Assembly: GCA_000934455.1 (NCBI GenBank)
Contig: KN884993.1
Span: 37,602-101,601, forward strand
From: Apostichopus parvimensis
Taxonomy: Eukaryota > Echinodermata > Holothuroidea > Aspidochirotida > Stichopodidae
Direction of reading: 5' to 3'
DNA: 64,000 nt
Both the position numbers and the translations under genes were made by a program. The notes beneath the pieces were generated by a model. That model was not told where the DNA came from and searched no databases. It saw only the letters and a list, made by a program, of their open reading frames with translations. The first letter of the stretch is position 1, and every line of letters begins with the position of its first letter. Positions 1 to 14,600 of this stretch are shown piece by piece.

Positions 1-2558
1 GGGGGGGGGAATGGTGACTGGGCTGACCACTTAATAAAAGAATAAGTTCAATATTTGTGACCATTTCAGATTAATGAGTATCCTCTGACTGAAGATATAC
101 AGCTACTGGTTAAATTATACTTCCTTATCCAGGTAGCCATTTTGGAGCAAAACAGTTTGAAATTCTACCTACTAAAAGCATCCAAAACAAAGCATACTCT
201 TTTATGCTATGTGTTTAGGATTTCCATGGTTACCAAATTGAACTCTTAACAGCCGGGGGAAAAGAAAAGAGGGCCAGTGCTCTGAAAGACTGGTGGTATT
301 TATATGATGATGTATGATTCCCTACAACAAACAGTTTTGGTTGGTAAAAAGCTTGAGTCATCTTGAGTTTGCTGAAAATGTTTTTTTGGTACTTTGACCC
401 CAATTGCCTGCTATAATGGTAAAGCAGTGGGGGTCAAAGGTCCAGTCTGTGTATTATATTACTTCTTTTGAATGTAAACAATTTCCTGCCCTTGTAAACT
501 GTTGGTACTGCAGCTGACACTGCAGACACCACCCCATGCTACCTGCTACAGCTAAGCACCTCAACAAATAAAGGACATTTTAGAGGGGCGTGGTTAGGAT
601 GAGTGTGGGGTCCTTTCTTTCCTTCCTATTGTCTGAGAATTCTTTGCAGACAGACAGCAAGCAAGCAAGCTAGCTCAGCTAGCTAGCACTTGAATTCCAG
701 ATCATTTGTAGGCTTAACACTTAAAAGGATATCACAAAGGTTGCTAGCTTCTTCCTTCATTGGTGACGATGTCAGCCAGTGTGCGAATGTTTGTCAAATT
801 TTCTTGCATTGGAAATGTTCACACTCGATCGATCGTTTATATTCAAGTGGTTAATTATGATGGCCTACATTTGTGGTAGAATAAGTCTGAGGTCACCTTC
901 AGGGTAGCTCCTTTAGTAGAGATGTATGTAAAACAAAATATATATATATAAAACATACGGAAGGAGGGGAAGGAGGGGGGAGAGGGAGGGTAGGGAGAGG
1001 GGAAGGGAAGGGCATTCGGAAACAAAGTTTCTTCATCACGTCAAAGTGCACAGTAAAGTTGACGATACCCACCTGTATGATGTTGTGTTTTATAATTATA
1101 GAGTTCATATAAAAGTCACTTTTAATAATAGACGGATGCAACTATATCCACCTTCTGCCCTTCCTTTCTATCCTCCTCTACTCTAGTTTCTAGTGAAAAT
1201 TGCTTCCCAAGTCAAATAAGCAAATTCTGTCTGCAGCTGCCCACATAATATATATATATATATATCCATAAAGGTAAAAACAAGAAGTTGACTAACATAA
1301 TAAGTGTTAACACTAGGCTCTCATATTTACATTGCCCTCTCTCTGTTCAGGTGTACAAAGTCATACATACGTGCAGGCTTGATGTAGGCATACATGCAGG
1401 TTTGGCGTAGGCGTACATGTAGGCTCAATGCAGGGCATACATGCTAGTCTTTAGTATCATCATCATCTCTGTTAGTGATTTTGAGCATGACATGAAGTGT
1501 TGGTGCCTGCTTGTATAAATATATTGATATAAATATACACTAGCATGTTTGCTGTTGCTACAGGGAATAGACCACAACCCTCCCCCTTTCCCCACTCCCC
1601 GTTCTTTCCCCCTCACGTTCCCTTTTCTGTTTGGATATATATCGCACATCTAATTCTCTTTAAAGTCCTCTGGGGAAATATCAGCTAACCATACGAATCA
1701 TACAAACCCCGTCCGTCGATGTATTAGGCCCGCATCTGGTTGCCGGTTCGTTAAGTCCACAGCACTCTAAAGTATATCTTGGGTATATTTCGGTCACGAT
1801 CCTTGAAAACTGTAGGAGAAAGTAAACGGTGCACAGTGGCACCAGACCTGTAAACGCCATGTCAAACAAACACCTCTGCACGGTACATTTTTCACTCCGT
1901 TAAATTAACATATACATACCTCGTCTGCGGTCTTACAACACAACCATGTCTTTCTCAGTGCACTCGCAGGGGACGTCAATCAAAAAAGTGGACCGTCGTC
2001 AGTGATATATGTTAATAGCCGAAAAACATAAATCCTTTAACCGTTCACTCTATTTGTGTTTTATTTTCTTTCTTAATAATCAGGGGAGGAATGTATACCA
2101 CCCTCCTTTTTTCCTCTAATTATGCCTTTCATTCATTACACACCTACTTGTTAAAGATTTATAGGTTGAAAGATAGGGGGGGTGGATGGGGGGTAGAAAG
2201 TGAGTTAAAAGCAGTTTTAACGTGGCAAGAGAGAGATAAGATAAGATGAGACAAAAAATAATGAGAAATTTAAAAAATTGTTTGAATGTGTCGGTTGTGA
2301 CTGTGAGGAGTAGGAGGAGGAGTAGGACAGGCAATGTTTGCATGTCTTTGAGTAGTTTCACTGACATCACCCTCTCTTTCTCTCTTTGCTTCTTTTGTTT
2401 CTCCCTACACAACAATGCCATGCTGCTGTTCGTCCCGTGCTTGCCGTTTATGTTTATGACTTCGTATCGATTCTCCCTTCCCACACATGGCCTACAACTG
2501 TCCGCTCTGCTATCCATATTGGCCAAAATACCATCATGTCGCTGTGCATACTAATTAG
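1..2558. other. non-coding upstream/intron sequence
   Basis: I see no gene here. The stretch begins with a run of nine G and contains (TA)n runs near 935 and 1250, GCAAGC/GCTAGC short repeats around 655-690, and pyrimidine/purine-rich blocks near 960-1010 and 1570-1620. Reading frames of 60-136 codons on the minus strand are low-complexity and have no recognisable family. It is most simply an intron of, or sequence upstream of, the plus-strand zinc-finger gene, whose first fingers must lie to the left of the window. Confidence 0.5.
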
Positions 2559-2609
2559 CTTCCGACAAACCGCAAGCGCCCACGGGAGGAGGACGACCAG
2601 CTGCTACTG
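2559..2609 (+). CDS. possible internal exon of the CCCH gene
   Basis: This is a 51-base, phase 0-0 open segment reading LPTNRKRPREEDDQLLL. It is preceded by TACTAATTAG, which combines a consensus-like branch point (TACTAAT) with an acceptor AG, and is followed by GTACTT as donor. The phase fits directly onto the exon at 7361. The acidic/basic composition and KRPR cluster look coding and could be a small nuclear localisation signal. Weak points are the short branch-point-to-acceptor distance, the lack of a pyrimidine tract and the absence of any homology I can name. It is a candidate only. Confidence 0.3.
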
Positions 2610-5600
2610 GTACTTTTTTGTCTTTATTATTTTTGACTATCTGGCGCCCCCACTCAACCAGGTCAAGGGTCGTGTTTTTACCGATAAAACAGGAAAAAAA
2701 AAAAAAGGGAACAAAAAAAAAAAAATCTTTCTGCATATTGGCTCAACATTTTTCTCCATGCAAGTCTTTTAGTCGTGCAGGGAACGTTGTGGCTCCTCTT
2801 CTTTTGATTTAGTGTTGAAAAAACGCATGATGACGGAAAATCGAGAATCTTCTTTAACGCATGCTCCTAAATTTTATATACTCACCGACAACAAAAAAAA
2901 AAATTTCAGTTCTTACAGGTCAAGGGTCAAACTGGAGTTGGATTTTTTTTTTGTGTTTCTACTCTTTGTGCATGCACACCATAGAACATCAATTCTCCTG
3001 TAGTCAAATTGCATTCAAATTTGCTTCCAAATCTAACAATTGACCTTTTTGACCTTTTGACATTTTAACCCTGAGTATCATGCACTTTGTAGACAACGCC
3101 AAACACTGACCCTCATCTGGTTGGGATGGCACCAGTAATTTGCTGATTTTTGCAATTTTAGTAAAAAAAAAAGAAAGAAACTAGGGACCTTAGCTTGTTA
3201 TGATGGTCCTTGGTTTTTTTTTTTAAATTGCTTGATTGTTATGTTAATTGTGTAATGCATATTCATCAAGGGTTGGCACTTTTGGCTGTGAAGAATATAA
3301 ACTGCTTGTTGTACATTGTTAAAAAAAATTCACTTCAGATAGCATGTTGTTTTTTTTCTCTCTGAATAAAAAAAAGAAATGTGTGAAACCTGTTTTTGTG
3401 GGGTAGATGGTGCATCCATTATAATTTATTCATGTAATCCTTGCTTTAGAAATCTCAGCTGGGTTTCGAGAACTCGTAAAAGGGCAACAGAAATCCGTAC
3501 ATGAAAATCTGCATCACGATTGTGTATGTTTATGTGTGTCTGTTTGTCGTGCTGTTTCTGTTGTGTTATGCTGTGATGGTCCTTGCTTATGATTTTCAAT
3601 CAATCCTGAAAATGATCCCTCACACCACTCCTTTCAGACTTCGCTGGCAGGCCGGCCTTTCAACTAAAAAGGACAAAAATGGAAATGAAAGGGAAAAAAA
3701 GCCAATAAAGTGAAATATTTTATTTGGAAGCTACCTTATACTTCTCATACCCCCCCCCAACCACCTCCCCTAGAGTACAGCACTGATAATCTGACCCACA
3801 GAGGACGTACACCAAAGTTATGGGAAATTTTCAAAACGTTACTTTCAAAAATTTGTTTATTTATTTTGAGTAACCCTTCGTTTCACAGCCTGAATGTAAT
3901 TGTTGAAAAGTGACCATGTCAGAGTCACTTGGGTGTCCTAATGTTTCCGTTCCAACAAATATAGAATCCTTCTCACCCACTTTCTGTCGTGAATGCAGTT
4001 ATCGGAATCTAAAATCCACGCCTAGTTAACTGCTACCTCCCATTTCATGCATAAATATCTAGCAAAAATGAAAAAAAATGGAAAAAAAAATGATATCCAC
4101 CACCACCCCCCTCCCACCCTTTCAAAGCATCATTTTCCTTACAACCATGTATGTAATCTCTGACCACCCTCAAGCATCTCTTTGTTCAAAAAAAAAAAAA
4201 AAAATGAAATAGCAACAGTAGGCCCATTGTTCTTCCCCCTGTCTTTGTTCTCCAGCAAGCACCTGATTGGTTGTGATGCAGTCTTTCATGTCTGGAAATA
4301 GCATTTTTGGAAAATCCAGGGGAAAAAAATATGCATTGCGGTATTATTTAATACTTTGAAAAAGCTTTTTCTTTCACATTCTCACCAAAAAAATTTCAGT
4401 TGGAAAAAACAAAAAGAAGAAGGAAAACATGAAAGAAGCCTCCATTCCCTTTTTACGAAACTTGTCACCCAGCTTAGCGTTTCTGCAAATAATTTGGGCT
4501 TCTATTTTTTCAGCACTTGTGCCATTTTTTTGATGTAATAGAAAAAAATGACCAAAGAAAAAATTGTAGAAATTTCACACAAAATGTTGTATATATATCA
4601 ACTTCATGTTAGCTATTTTAGTAAGCTTCTGTGCAAAAACTTGCAAATTTTCTGGTTAAAAGTAGTCTTCTTTTACCATATAGACTTACCTTAGAATTTA
4701 TATATTTACATAACTTTATGATTTACATTTTTTTAAAAAAATTTTTTATCCTTTTTTTGTATCCTTTTTGTTTTGTTTTAGTTATAAAAATTAAAATGCA
4801 TTTTACCTTCATAAATTGAATTTTTGCTTCACCTTAATGTTTTTCTCTTTATTCAGGGGCCACATGCTTGGACAGATGTTTTCGCCTTTTTTGTTGTTAG
4901 ATCAAGAAAGAAAGAAAAAAAAAAAGCCTACTTTTAAATCATATTATCATTAGATAAATCCATGTCTAGATACCATTTACTACTGCAATTCACAAAGTTA
5001 CTGAAAATTTTGCACACACTTACCATATTACTTCAAGTAACTTCAGTTCATAAACACTGATCTTTATACTAACAATTCAAATAGAAGTGACTCCTAGTAT
5101 ACACTGCGATGAGAAATAGTTTCCTTTGTGATAATGATCAGACGGTAGAATGTTTATCAATTTTCTCTTATAAATGTCTTATATGTTGAACAGTTATTGA
5201 CTGCTGCCATAGACACCACGTCGAACTCAAAAAGCAATTAAATTCATCTTTTTTTAAATTTTTTATTACAGCTCAACATTTGTATATGACATTGAATTGT
5301 AAAAAATTGTGTCTTAAACTTTTCTTGGTGAAACATTGCCTAGAACCAAGTGTAAATCTATTTACTGGATCACATAGTTCCACCACATATTTCACTCCAG
5401 TTGCAAATGACAAACAGTTAGGAATCCAGGTGTTATTCTCAGCTTCCAGAATCTTGGCTGAGAAGCGAGCTAGAAATTGCTAGACTAATAAAAACATAAA
5501 TAAATAAATTAATAAAAACATGTGAAAGATGAGTGAAAAATTAAAGAAACATTCCATTGTAAATACATAACCACAAAAATGAGCCATTTTACTGCCACCC

Positions 5601-8600
5601 AAATTGTAGACAAAAAATAATTAGGTTTCATGCTAACTCTTCATACAGAAAATGTGTCGGAATTAAAAAAGGGAATATAATCAGTCTTGTTTTGTTACCA
5701 TTAAAAAAACAATTAAAAGGAAACATCAGAGGTGAAAAGTGGGAATGAAAGCTTGCTTTCTGTTACCATTTGGCAATTTGGAACAAAAAGTCAAAAACAA
5801 ATTCATGAAGTATATAAATATCAGCCCAGTCACCTCCGTGTATCTCGATATTCAAGTCCACACTGTCCTTCAGGCAATCTGTGGTTTCATGGATACAAAG
5901 AAGGGGGTGGGGGTGGGGGATGAGGATATTCCAGAAAGCATTAACCATCGTGATTTATTCTCAAACGGAAAATATCAATATAGCTATCAACAAACCCAAA
6001 AAATTAGGCTTCACAGAATAAATTAATTTGGAAAAGCATTCGTATAGCTAGGTGAATAAATCCTCAACGCTAAGTGATATTTTTTGCTGACTAACATTTC
6101 CCTTTTGTAAGTAAAACTTCTGCTGCGTCATCTTGGCATCTTCTGTTTTTCCCCCGCTAATCAAAGGAAGGACGGGCGTATCAGGTTCTTGCCATCGGTG
6201 GGAGTACCATCAGGGGGTCCGTTATATGCCGGAATTTTCAAATTTACATTGTTAGGCCTGTTTTCGCTTGTGAGGACATAACATGTTCAACCAAATCTGC
6301 TAGATTATACTCTGAAATTCCCAGCCATGAAAAGTTTGATGGAAACCCCTATCCGATATAAATCTCTGCAGTGTGATAGAATTTGCATTTTGAAAGACAA
6401 TGTCTCCTCGATGGCCGACTTCTGAAAGTGTTTTGGTTTATTAATATAGGATAGCACGGTGAGGGTGACATTAAAAATATGAAATTCACAATACTTCTCT
6501 CTGATTGGTTGGGTCTAAGTTTCACAAAAGAGATTAACAACAAAAAAATAATAATTTCTTTGCATATCAGCAATTATTTACAATTTCTGGGGAAGGTTTT
6601 ACTGTTCCAAATAAATAAACAATTTAAGTACTTATTTAGCTTGTCTGGTCTAGCAATTTGTAAGTATTGACTGATGGTCACACTGAAACCATACATTCTA
6701 TTCACAACTCTTAATCAGAATGTAGGGAAGCCTTTGAGAAAATAGACATACAACTTGTTACAAGACAAACTTTGCTCAGAGTAGCACTAACACCTAACCA
6801 GGCAAATTTTATCAGGCAGTATTTTACTAAATTACGATACATATGATTATAGGAAATGACATCCCAAAACTTTATTGAAAATTATGCTATATCACCACTG
6901 ACATGTCACACTAATTGAGGTCATTCATCCCTAACAACTCTGCTCAGCCCTTTTCTGTTGATATGAATATTCAATATTATGTTAATATAATTTATTAACT
7001 TATGCAAATATTCGCTGCATATCTAGATGCTCAGACAAAGTAGTACAAAGGATGTAATAAATAATTATGCATGTTTCAAAACAGGTCAGAAACAAATATG
7101 ACTCACTTCTCTCTGAAGAAGAAAAGACTACTAGGCAAAGAAGACATTGGTCGTAGGTCCAGTGGTGTAACCGAAAAAGGATAAACAGAAGTGAAAGAAA
7201 AACCGTTTGAAGTTTTTTTCTGAATGGCTTTGACCTATTGGATACTTGCCCATTCCATTTTATCCCCTACCCATTTTTCATTACCCCCCCCCCCTCCTCC
7301 TTGCTTTAAGATTTTATGATTTCAAGCAGAAGCTAAGACTTACTTCCTTTAATTCCTTAGATGTGGAATTATTTAAAGGATGACTCATCCAGATGGCCGT
7401 CCTCCCCAGAATACAGCAGCTACGCACAGGTCTGTCTGAAAAGTTATAATTCTTTCACTTTTTTTGTCAAAATTGTGGCTTTAATATATTGCGCTTTCTT
7501 TGTTTTCTTCTTCTTGATATTGCATCCTTAAAATTCAGTTCGAACAGCTTCAGAAACGCGGTGGTGTGGTACAGTATTTTCCACCATTTTTTTTCCCATA
7601 ATTTTTTTGGTCTTTTCACTGTAACAATTACAAATCAAATGTTAATAGCCAAAACTTCCGATCACTGTGTTGTTGACAAACTCAAGTTCAAAAAGAAAAA
7701 AGAAATGAATGGTAAAATTGATAATAATAATAATTTTGAAAAATATTATATTATTAATTTTGATTTTGCAAGTCAACAAGAGTCTGTTACAATGAAAATG
7801 AGTAATATTAAGTTATTTTGACAATATTATTTGATCATACAAGCAAGCAATGCTAAGAAGACACAACACAAAACTGTAACAAGTGGGTGAAACTATTTAT
7901 ACAAAGAGAAAAAGTGATACTAGTTTAGGCTGCGTTAAGGAGATCCTGTAGATTGGATGGATGGTATCATTTAGGCTGGATTAAAGTGATAGTATAGATT
8001 GGATGGATGGTATCATTTAGGCTGGATTAAAGTGATAGTATAGATTGGGTGGATGGTATCATTCAGGCTGGATTAAAGAGATCCTGTAGATTGGATGGAT
8101 GGTATCATTTAGGCTGGATTAAAGAGATCCTGTAGATTGGGTGGATGGTATCATTTAGGCTGGATTAAAGAGATCCTGTAGATTGGATGGATGGTATCAT
8201 TTAGGCTGGATTAAAGTGATACTATAGATTGGATGGATGGTATCATTTAGGCTGGATTAAAGAGATCCTGTAGATTGGATGGATGGTATCATTTAGGCTG
8301 GATTAAAGAGATCCTGTAGATTGGATGGATGGTATCATTTAGGCTGGATTAAAGAGATCATTTGAGGGAAGCTGAGGGGTAGCAATGCTGTAAGCACAGA
8401 GAAAGGTTTCATTTGGGGCTGGGTTAAATGGACCATTGAATCTCTAGGTAAAGGAATAATTTAGACTGGGTTAAAATGATCATTTTAGGCCTGGTTTAAT
8501 TGAGAATATGGATTTGACTCCTTTCAGTTTGGGTTTGTTGTCAATCTTGCTTTTTAATTGCACTCTGATAGAAGGGCATTTGGGGGGTAATCAATTTGAT

Positions 8601-11600
8601 ATCTCTACACACATTTTAACTAAAATCTAGGAATATTGTACTACTTCAAACTTGATTAAACCATGGAGGTAAACAGATTAAACATGCCACATTCATCAGA
8701 TCCAGAAACTACCATTAAGCTATAAATAGAAATCCATCATGTGACTCTCTCACTATCATGGGGATGCCAGTGTGAAGTGTCCTAATTATACCTGAAGAGG
8801 CGGACCACATTTTTGTGGTTTCCTGCATATAGAAGAACTGTGTTGTTATAAGGTACACACATCATGGCACTGCTTGTAACAGGATGCAGTGCACACGTGA
8901 AGTATTCTCTAAGTACTTCCTTCACACATACCTGAATGTCTCACATTCGACCCTGATCGGGATACTACGATAGATTGGGTTCATTCGCTCGCGCTCAAGA
9001 CTGAACAAGGACACTTCCTCCAGATCTAACATCGTTAACCATTTTCAACAACGAAAAAGAACAAACTAAATGTTGGACAATTTAAACCGGCATGCAATGG
9101 AAAATGAAATATCAAAATCGCTTTCCGGGATTAGCCCTTTTTTCAGTGTCTTGCTTTTCGGGGTCAAGGCATGTCAGCGGGTACAAAAGAATTCACAACA
9201 GTCATTTAATATCGTCTGCTGCCCCCATTTATGCTCTGGTAGCTTGGTCATGGTTTGGGTTCAATTTGGGGTAGGTGGGGGTGAAGGGGAGGTGGGCAGG
9301 GGAAGGGACAAGCAGCCCTCCCCTGCTCTGCCGTCATCAAGTCATCGAATGAAAACTTTGTTTTTTTTTCGCATGCATTAATCAGATCGTACCTAACATT
9401 TTGTTTTAATGGCTACGCTGCCTTTTATAAAACACTTTCCACTATCCATTTGTTATTTTGACCACTGATGCAATTTAAAGTTTGAAAAACTCCTCTGTTG
9501 GGTACATTTAACTTTGTCAAAATTTGAAGGGAAAAAAAATAGTTATAATTATTATTTTTTTAAATTTAATTTGCAATTGTGATGGCTTTGCTCTAAACAT
9601 GAAATGCATGGTGTCATATCATATTTTGCTACGTAAACCCCACCCTGCCCCTGGACTTGCACATTTTCTGTTCAGCCTTGTGTTCCTTGCATTGCCATCT
9701 GCATAGACAAAGATAATCTGCTAAATTGTTTATTAACCAGTAGGATAATCAACATATCTGTCAGTTTTACAAATAATACATATCTAATTTCTGTAAACAT
9801 TACCTTCCTTGACTCCACTCCATTCCCCCAAAATCTTAGCGATACATGGAGCAAAATAATGTTGAGACATTGAGCATTTAAATAGATGATGACTTTATTT
9901 ATTAATGCCCCTCTCCCTCAAAGCTAACAATATTTATAATTTTTAACACTTCCATGAAAAAGAATATATTTTCATATTAAAATCTCTTGTTTTTGCGATA
10001 TTACATAATCAGTCGTTTTAGAGAGACATCTATCTTCCCTTTTTTTTTTTTAACTTGTATGTGTTTAATTTCAAATCTCTCACTTTTTTTTTCCCCCTCC
10101 CCAGAATCATCAGAGTCTAGCTTGCTACCCGAGGCCACCAAAGCTACAGGCTGGTATGGTGACCCAGCCACAGCTGGCACAGTCTACTATGTTCCCATCC
10201 AACTTAGTTTACAACCCGTTGCCTCAGATGACGGTGATGGCGCAACCGCAGTTTTTACCAAGTCCTCGTAAGTGTCACCCCAGTAAAAATTGTTACCAAT
10301 GTGAATGACCTTTGACCTTGAAAAGTAGTAAAAAAGTATCATTTTGTGGATTCCTTCCTGGGGGGAAAGTAGGGGATACGTACCTGCGCCGAGAATGTGC
10401 AGGATCAGTACTTACCAAGGAGAGAGATAGGGTTAGATTTTTTTTGTTTGCCATTACCCAGGAGGACACGGAATGGGGGAAGGCTGCCCTGTGATTAAGT
10501 AAAAATGCATCTTTGTAGTTTGGGGCAGGCAGCACGGTACGGTTATATGCTCATGCAGCACAGTACGGTTATATCCTCATGCCGCACAGTACGGTTATAT
10601 CCTCATTTTGCACGGTCTGGTTATATCTCCATGCCGCACGGTATGGTTATATCCTCATTGGTTAAACCCAGAACTTGTCGTCTTTTAAACCACTCCTTAC
10701 ACCTACCCCACTCGGTGAAGTAACCTGCACTTCAAAAGCATCAAAGTATCGCATCATATTTATCTGCGAAACCTTCCCGGTTGCCACGGTGACAATTGGT
10801 CAGACACGAAAGAAATCGTTTATAGACGCAAAAAGTTAGCTCTCTTCTGCTCTGTAGAACTGAACAAATTTGGGGTACGGTGGAGAGGGGGAGGGGGGAA
10901 ATGTCTTTAATTTGACGTTCAGAAGCTTTAAAAAAAATACTGTTTTTCTTGATTGCTTTTTCTCTCCCTTTTCTTAGTTCCTATGATGCCTACATTTCCT
11001 CTAATGGCCCCACACTTTATACATAACCAGGTAAGTATAATACTGTATTCCAAATGAGACAACATCCTACAACATAGCAGTTTGTTTTCTCACGGAAATT
11101 GCTGTTTGTGAAAGACCTTGCCCGAGAAAACAAACTGTTGCACACACACCCTCCCTTACATATTTCTATGATAAAAGTAAACCAGATCGTTCAAAGGTGT
11201 AGTATGTTCTTAAGTAAACATTGCGTTTGTTTCACTTGCAACATTTGAATAAAGGTGTGAAAAACTTGGAAACAGCAGTTAATCACTTTCTGTCACACTA
11301 AGTCTTGAAAGGGACAATGTTAATGGTGCAATAATTTGCTAGATATATTAAAATGGCCACAATTGAACTCAGGTTGGTAGTTGTGAAGTTCATCCAATCC
11401 TAAAAGAATCAGTGGTGTAAAGGGTTATGTACTAGAAAAGTTCAGAAGCAATCAAAGCCCCTGTCAACATTGCTCTCATTGGGACTATAAAGTGACCCCA
11501 GAATTGTAGTGATGTCAACACAGGATTGAGACAGGGGGGTGGGGAGGGGGAGACGGGGTGGGAAGGGGGAGACAGGATTAAGACCACTTTTCACAAGCAT

Positions 11601-14600
11601 TGAAATTGCTGGAAATTAAATTGGGAATTTAATTTTTTTTTTTTTTTTTTCATTTTATCGTAGAATACTTCAGAAACTCTACCAGTCTGTAGGGATTTCA
11701 AGTCTGGCAACTGTAAACGACCAAACTGCAAGTACGCACACGTCGTTGAAGGTAAGCAACGTGGACCTGGTTCATATCTGAGATTTCAATAATAATAATA
11801 TGTTCTTTTGTTTTAGTCTTTTGAGGACTCTTGCCATTACCCTCTCTCCACATATTTTTATGCGTAAGAGTAAATTTTTAAAAAGTGTACAGCGAAGAGC
11901 GAGGCCACAGATTGTTGAGTGGGAGGTCGACACCCGAGAGCTTTCTTACAGTTTGAGCCACGAAGAAGCAGGTTTTTCCTTTTTTTTTCTTATTTATTTA
12001 TTTTTAAATATTGTTAAATGCACTAGCGTAAGTCTAGCGCAGTTGTTGCTCAGGTATGTGAATTCCGTCCCTACGGCAGAAACAGACACATTGCCTGTCG
12101 GAGAGCTGTTCTATCGCTCTGGGTGGTAAGTATGAGCCGTGTGATGGGAGCGAACGAGATCCTGACATTTTAGAAAAAGTTACCTTTGAAATATCATCGA
12201 ACGGTCCATTTTTCGTAAAGAAGTTGTATAAGACAAGCCACACATCATGGCTGTTTTAAGTAAGCAGTCACATGTGGTGAATTAAGAGGATTTAATATAG
12301 ACAAGAGTTTAGCTTAATTTTCAAACAAATTTAGGCCACTCTATGTAGGTTCACGATAGCGTCCCAGAGTTCTGCTACAGGTACTCAGTACCGGGAGAAT
12401 GGTGATCCACAGAAAATCAGTCCAAATTTGAATTATCTGTTGATATGAACCGGAGTGGAATAGTGGCTGATCCATCTCGAAGTACCTTAGGTGATCATCT
12501 TAGCTAACGATCACTTTAAGTTTAAACTAGGGGAGGGATAAAACTGTTTTAGGATTTATCTTGAAAGGGAAACTCGATGAGTTACTCCATTCACTGCCTC
12601 GAGCTATTATAGCGATGGACCTCCAGAAATAAAGCAACATGAAGTAACCCCAACTGAACAGAGAGATATTATAAAGATGTTCTTTTTCCCTAAAAGATGT
12701 CCTAGTTGTAGGAATCGTGTAAAATTTAACAAAAATTTTTCCTTTTTTCTTTTTTCATATATAATTTTTTGGGGTCATTAGTGTGGTGTTCTTTTAATAG
12801 AAGCGTAGGCATAAGGCACACAAATACGGTACACACATGATGATGTGCGGATGATGATGGTGGTCGGTGGACTATGTAATATATATCTTTTCAAACACTC
12901 TCTCCTCTCACCAAACCATTCACTAATCAATTCATCACCTCCAGATTATGTGGAAATAACCGACGGAAAAGTCACAGTGTGTCGCTATGCCGTTCAAAAC
13001 CGTTGCACGAGGCCGCGTTGTAAGTTCTACCATCCGCCCACGACACCCGTAGCTATGGTGAATTCCATCCCCTCTATGCCAACGCCCGGGGTCACCAATG
13101 CTTGACAGAAGAGGGACGATAAGGAACAAAAAAAAAAAGAGGTCTCCCTCGCCAAAACGATGGCATGAACGAGACCTGTTATTTTCAACCCGTTGCATTC
13201 CATAGAGGTGTCATCCTCTCTCTGGTTATTTTGCTAATTTTTTTTTTTTTTGGTCACAGAGAGAAGAGGATGTTCACTGGTTGTACTGCCGTATGTCAAG
13301 AAGCAGTCTGTGTACTGTTTTGATCTTTGATTGTTTTTTTTTTCGGTTTTTTTTCTTTTTCTCCATTTTATGATTAATTTTTTTTCTATGTAGGAAACTG
13401 CTGTGAAGTTATAAAATGATACAGATGTTTGTACATTACTATGTGGTGCTATACACAAATGGCATACACATATATTTTTTTTTTGTACTCGAGACCACAA
13501 GAGCTCCTCCCTCTGTCATTCCCTCGTTTTCGTACGGATGTGGTCCGTCATTTTGCACCATGTTTTCTTCTCGTTTTTTCGTGGAGGTTTTTACCATGAT
13601 CTTTTGGAGGGTGCCTAAACCTTTTGGTGCAACTTTTGACGAGACCTAGTCATAGTGAGGTCGTTGGGTCTTTTTAGTGTTTGCCAACGTGTCAGACGTG
13701 TGGTCCAGTACCAGTACCTTAACAAACAACAAAAAGAAGATAAACGTTAGAAAAAAAAGGGGGTAGGGGAAAAAAACACATTGATGAACAAAAAGAAAAA
13801 AAACACACAGAAAATGTGGGGAAAAAAAAAACAATAATATGTCTTAAGAGTACCTATGAGTTCTTCCAATTCACCATTGTTTTCCAAGTGCAATTTCATG
13901 TCGAGTGTGGTGTGAAGAAAGGGCCATTGAGTAACAACAAGTTGAGTGTCTTCGGTTTTTCGTTAAGACTTAATTAGTGGTGGGTGGGGGGGGGGGAGGC
14001 ATCCTGCCGTTGGGTACTATATTCACTTTGAAAGGAAGTTCCTGTGGAGTGACTTCCAACTGGGACAGTATAATATTTCTCCTTTACCCAAGTTGAAGCT
14101 TACGTAAGAGAACAGTCATCTTGTGAATTGACTCTTGAATCTCGAGACAGATCCCCGAGGCTCATTCTCCTCGGTGGGGGCATTCGCAATTGGGATGATG
14201 GAATCAATAGTGCCAGTGGAGGAGTTATTTTTAACAAAGTGCCAGTAATTGTGTGTGAAAGCAGCCAAGGCAAATAATGGAGTACTTTACCCTAACCTGA
14301 TAGGTGTACTCACTGACAAAACAAGGGGTTTCCCCTTAATGTACCCTTACTGTTACAAGAGGGTACCCTCTCAAAACATGGGGGGTGGGGGTGGAGAGGG
14401 ATGGGTGAGAAGCACTGGATGCACCATCATAAACTCAAAACTTGATCAACCATTTTCTGGTGAATAATACTCTCTGACATGGAAGATGTGGCTGGTCATG
14501 AAAAAAAATGACAGAATGTAGGAGGACAAATTTCTTCATCTCCTCTAGTACCTGGCAATAAAACCAGGGACACAAAGGCACTGGAAATACTCATTTAACA

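Noticed and set aside
2116-2526. 136-codon minus-strand frame
   Set aside because: Leu- and Ser-rich low-complexity middle, no domain, no partner exons on the minus strand.
9987-10271. 94-codon frame covering the linker exon in another phase
   Set aside because: The frame one base off joins in phase with both neighbouring exons and gives a linker like that of muscleblind; this one does not.
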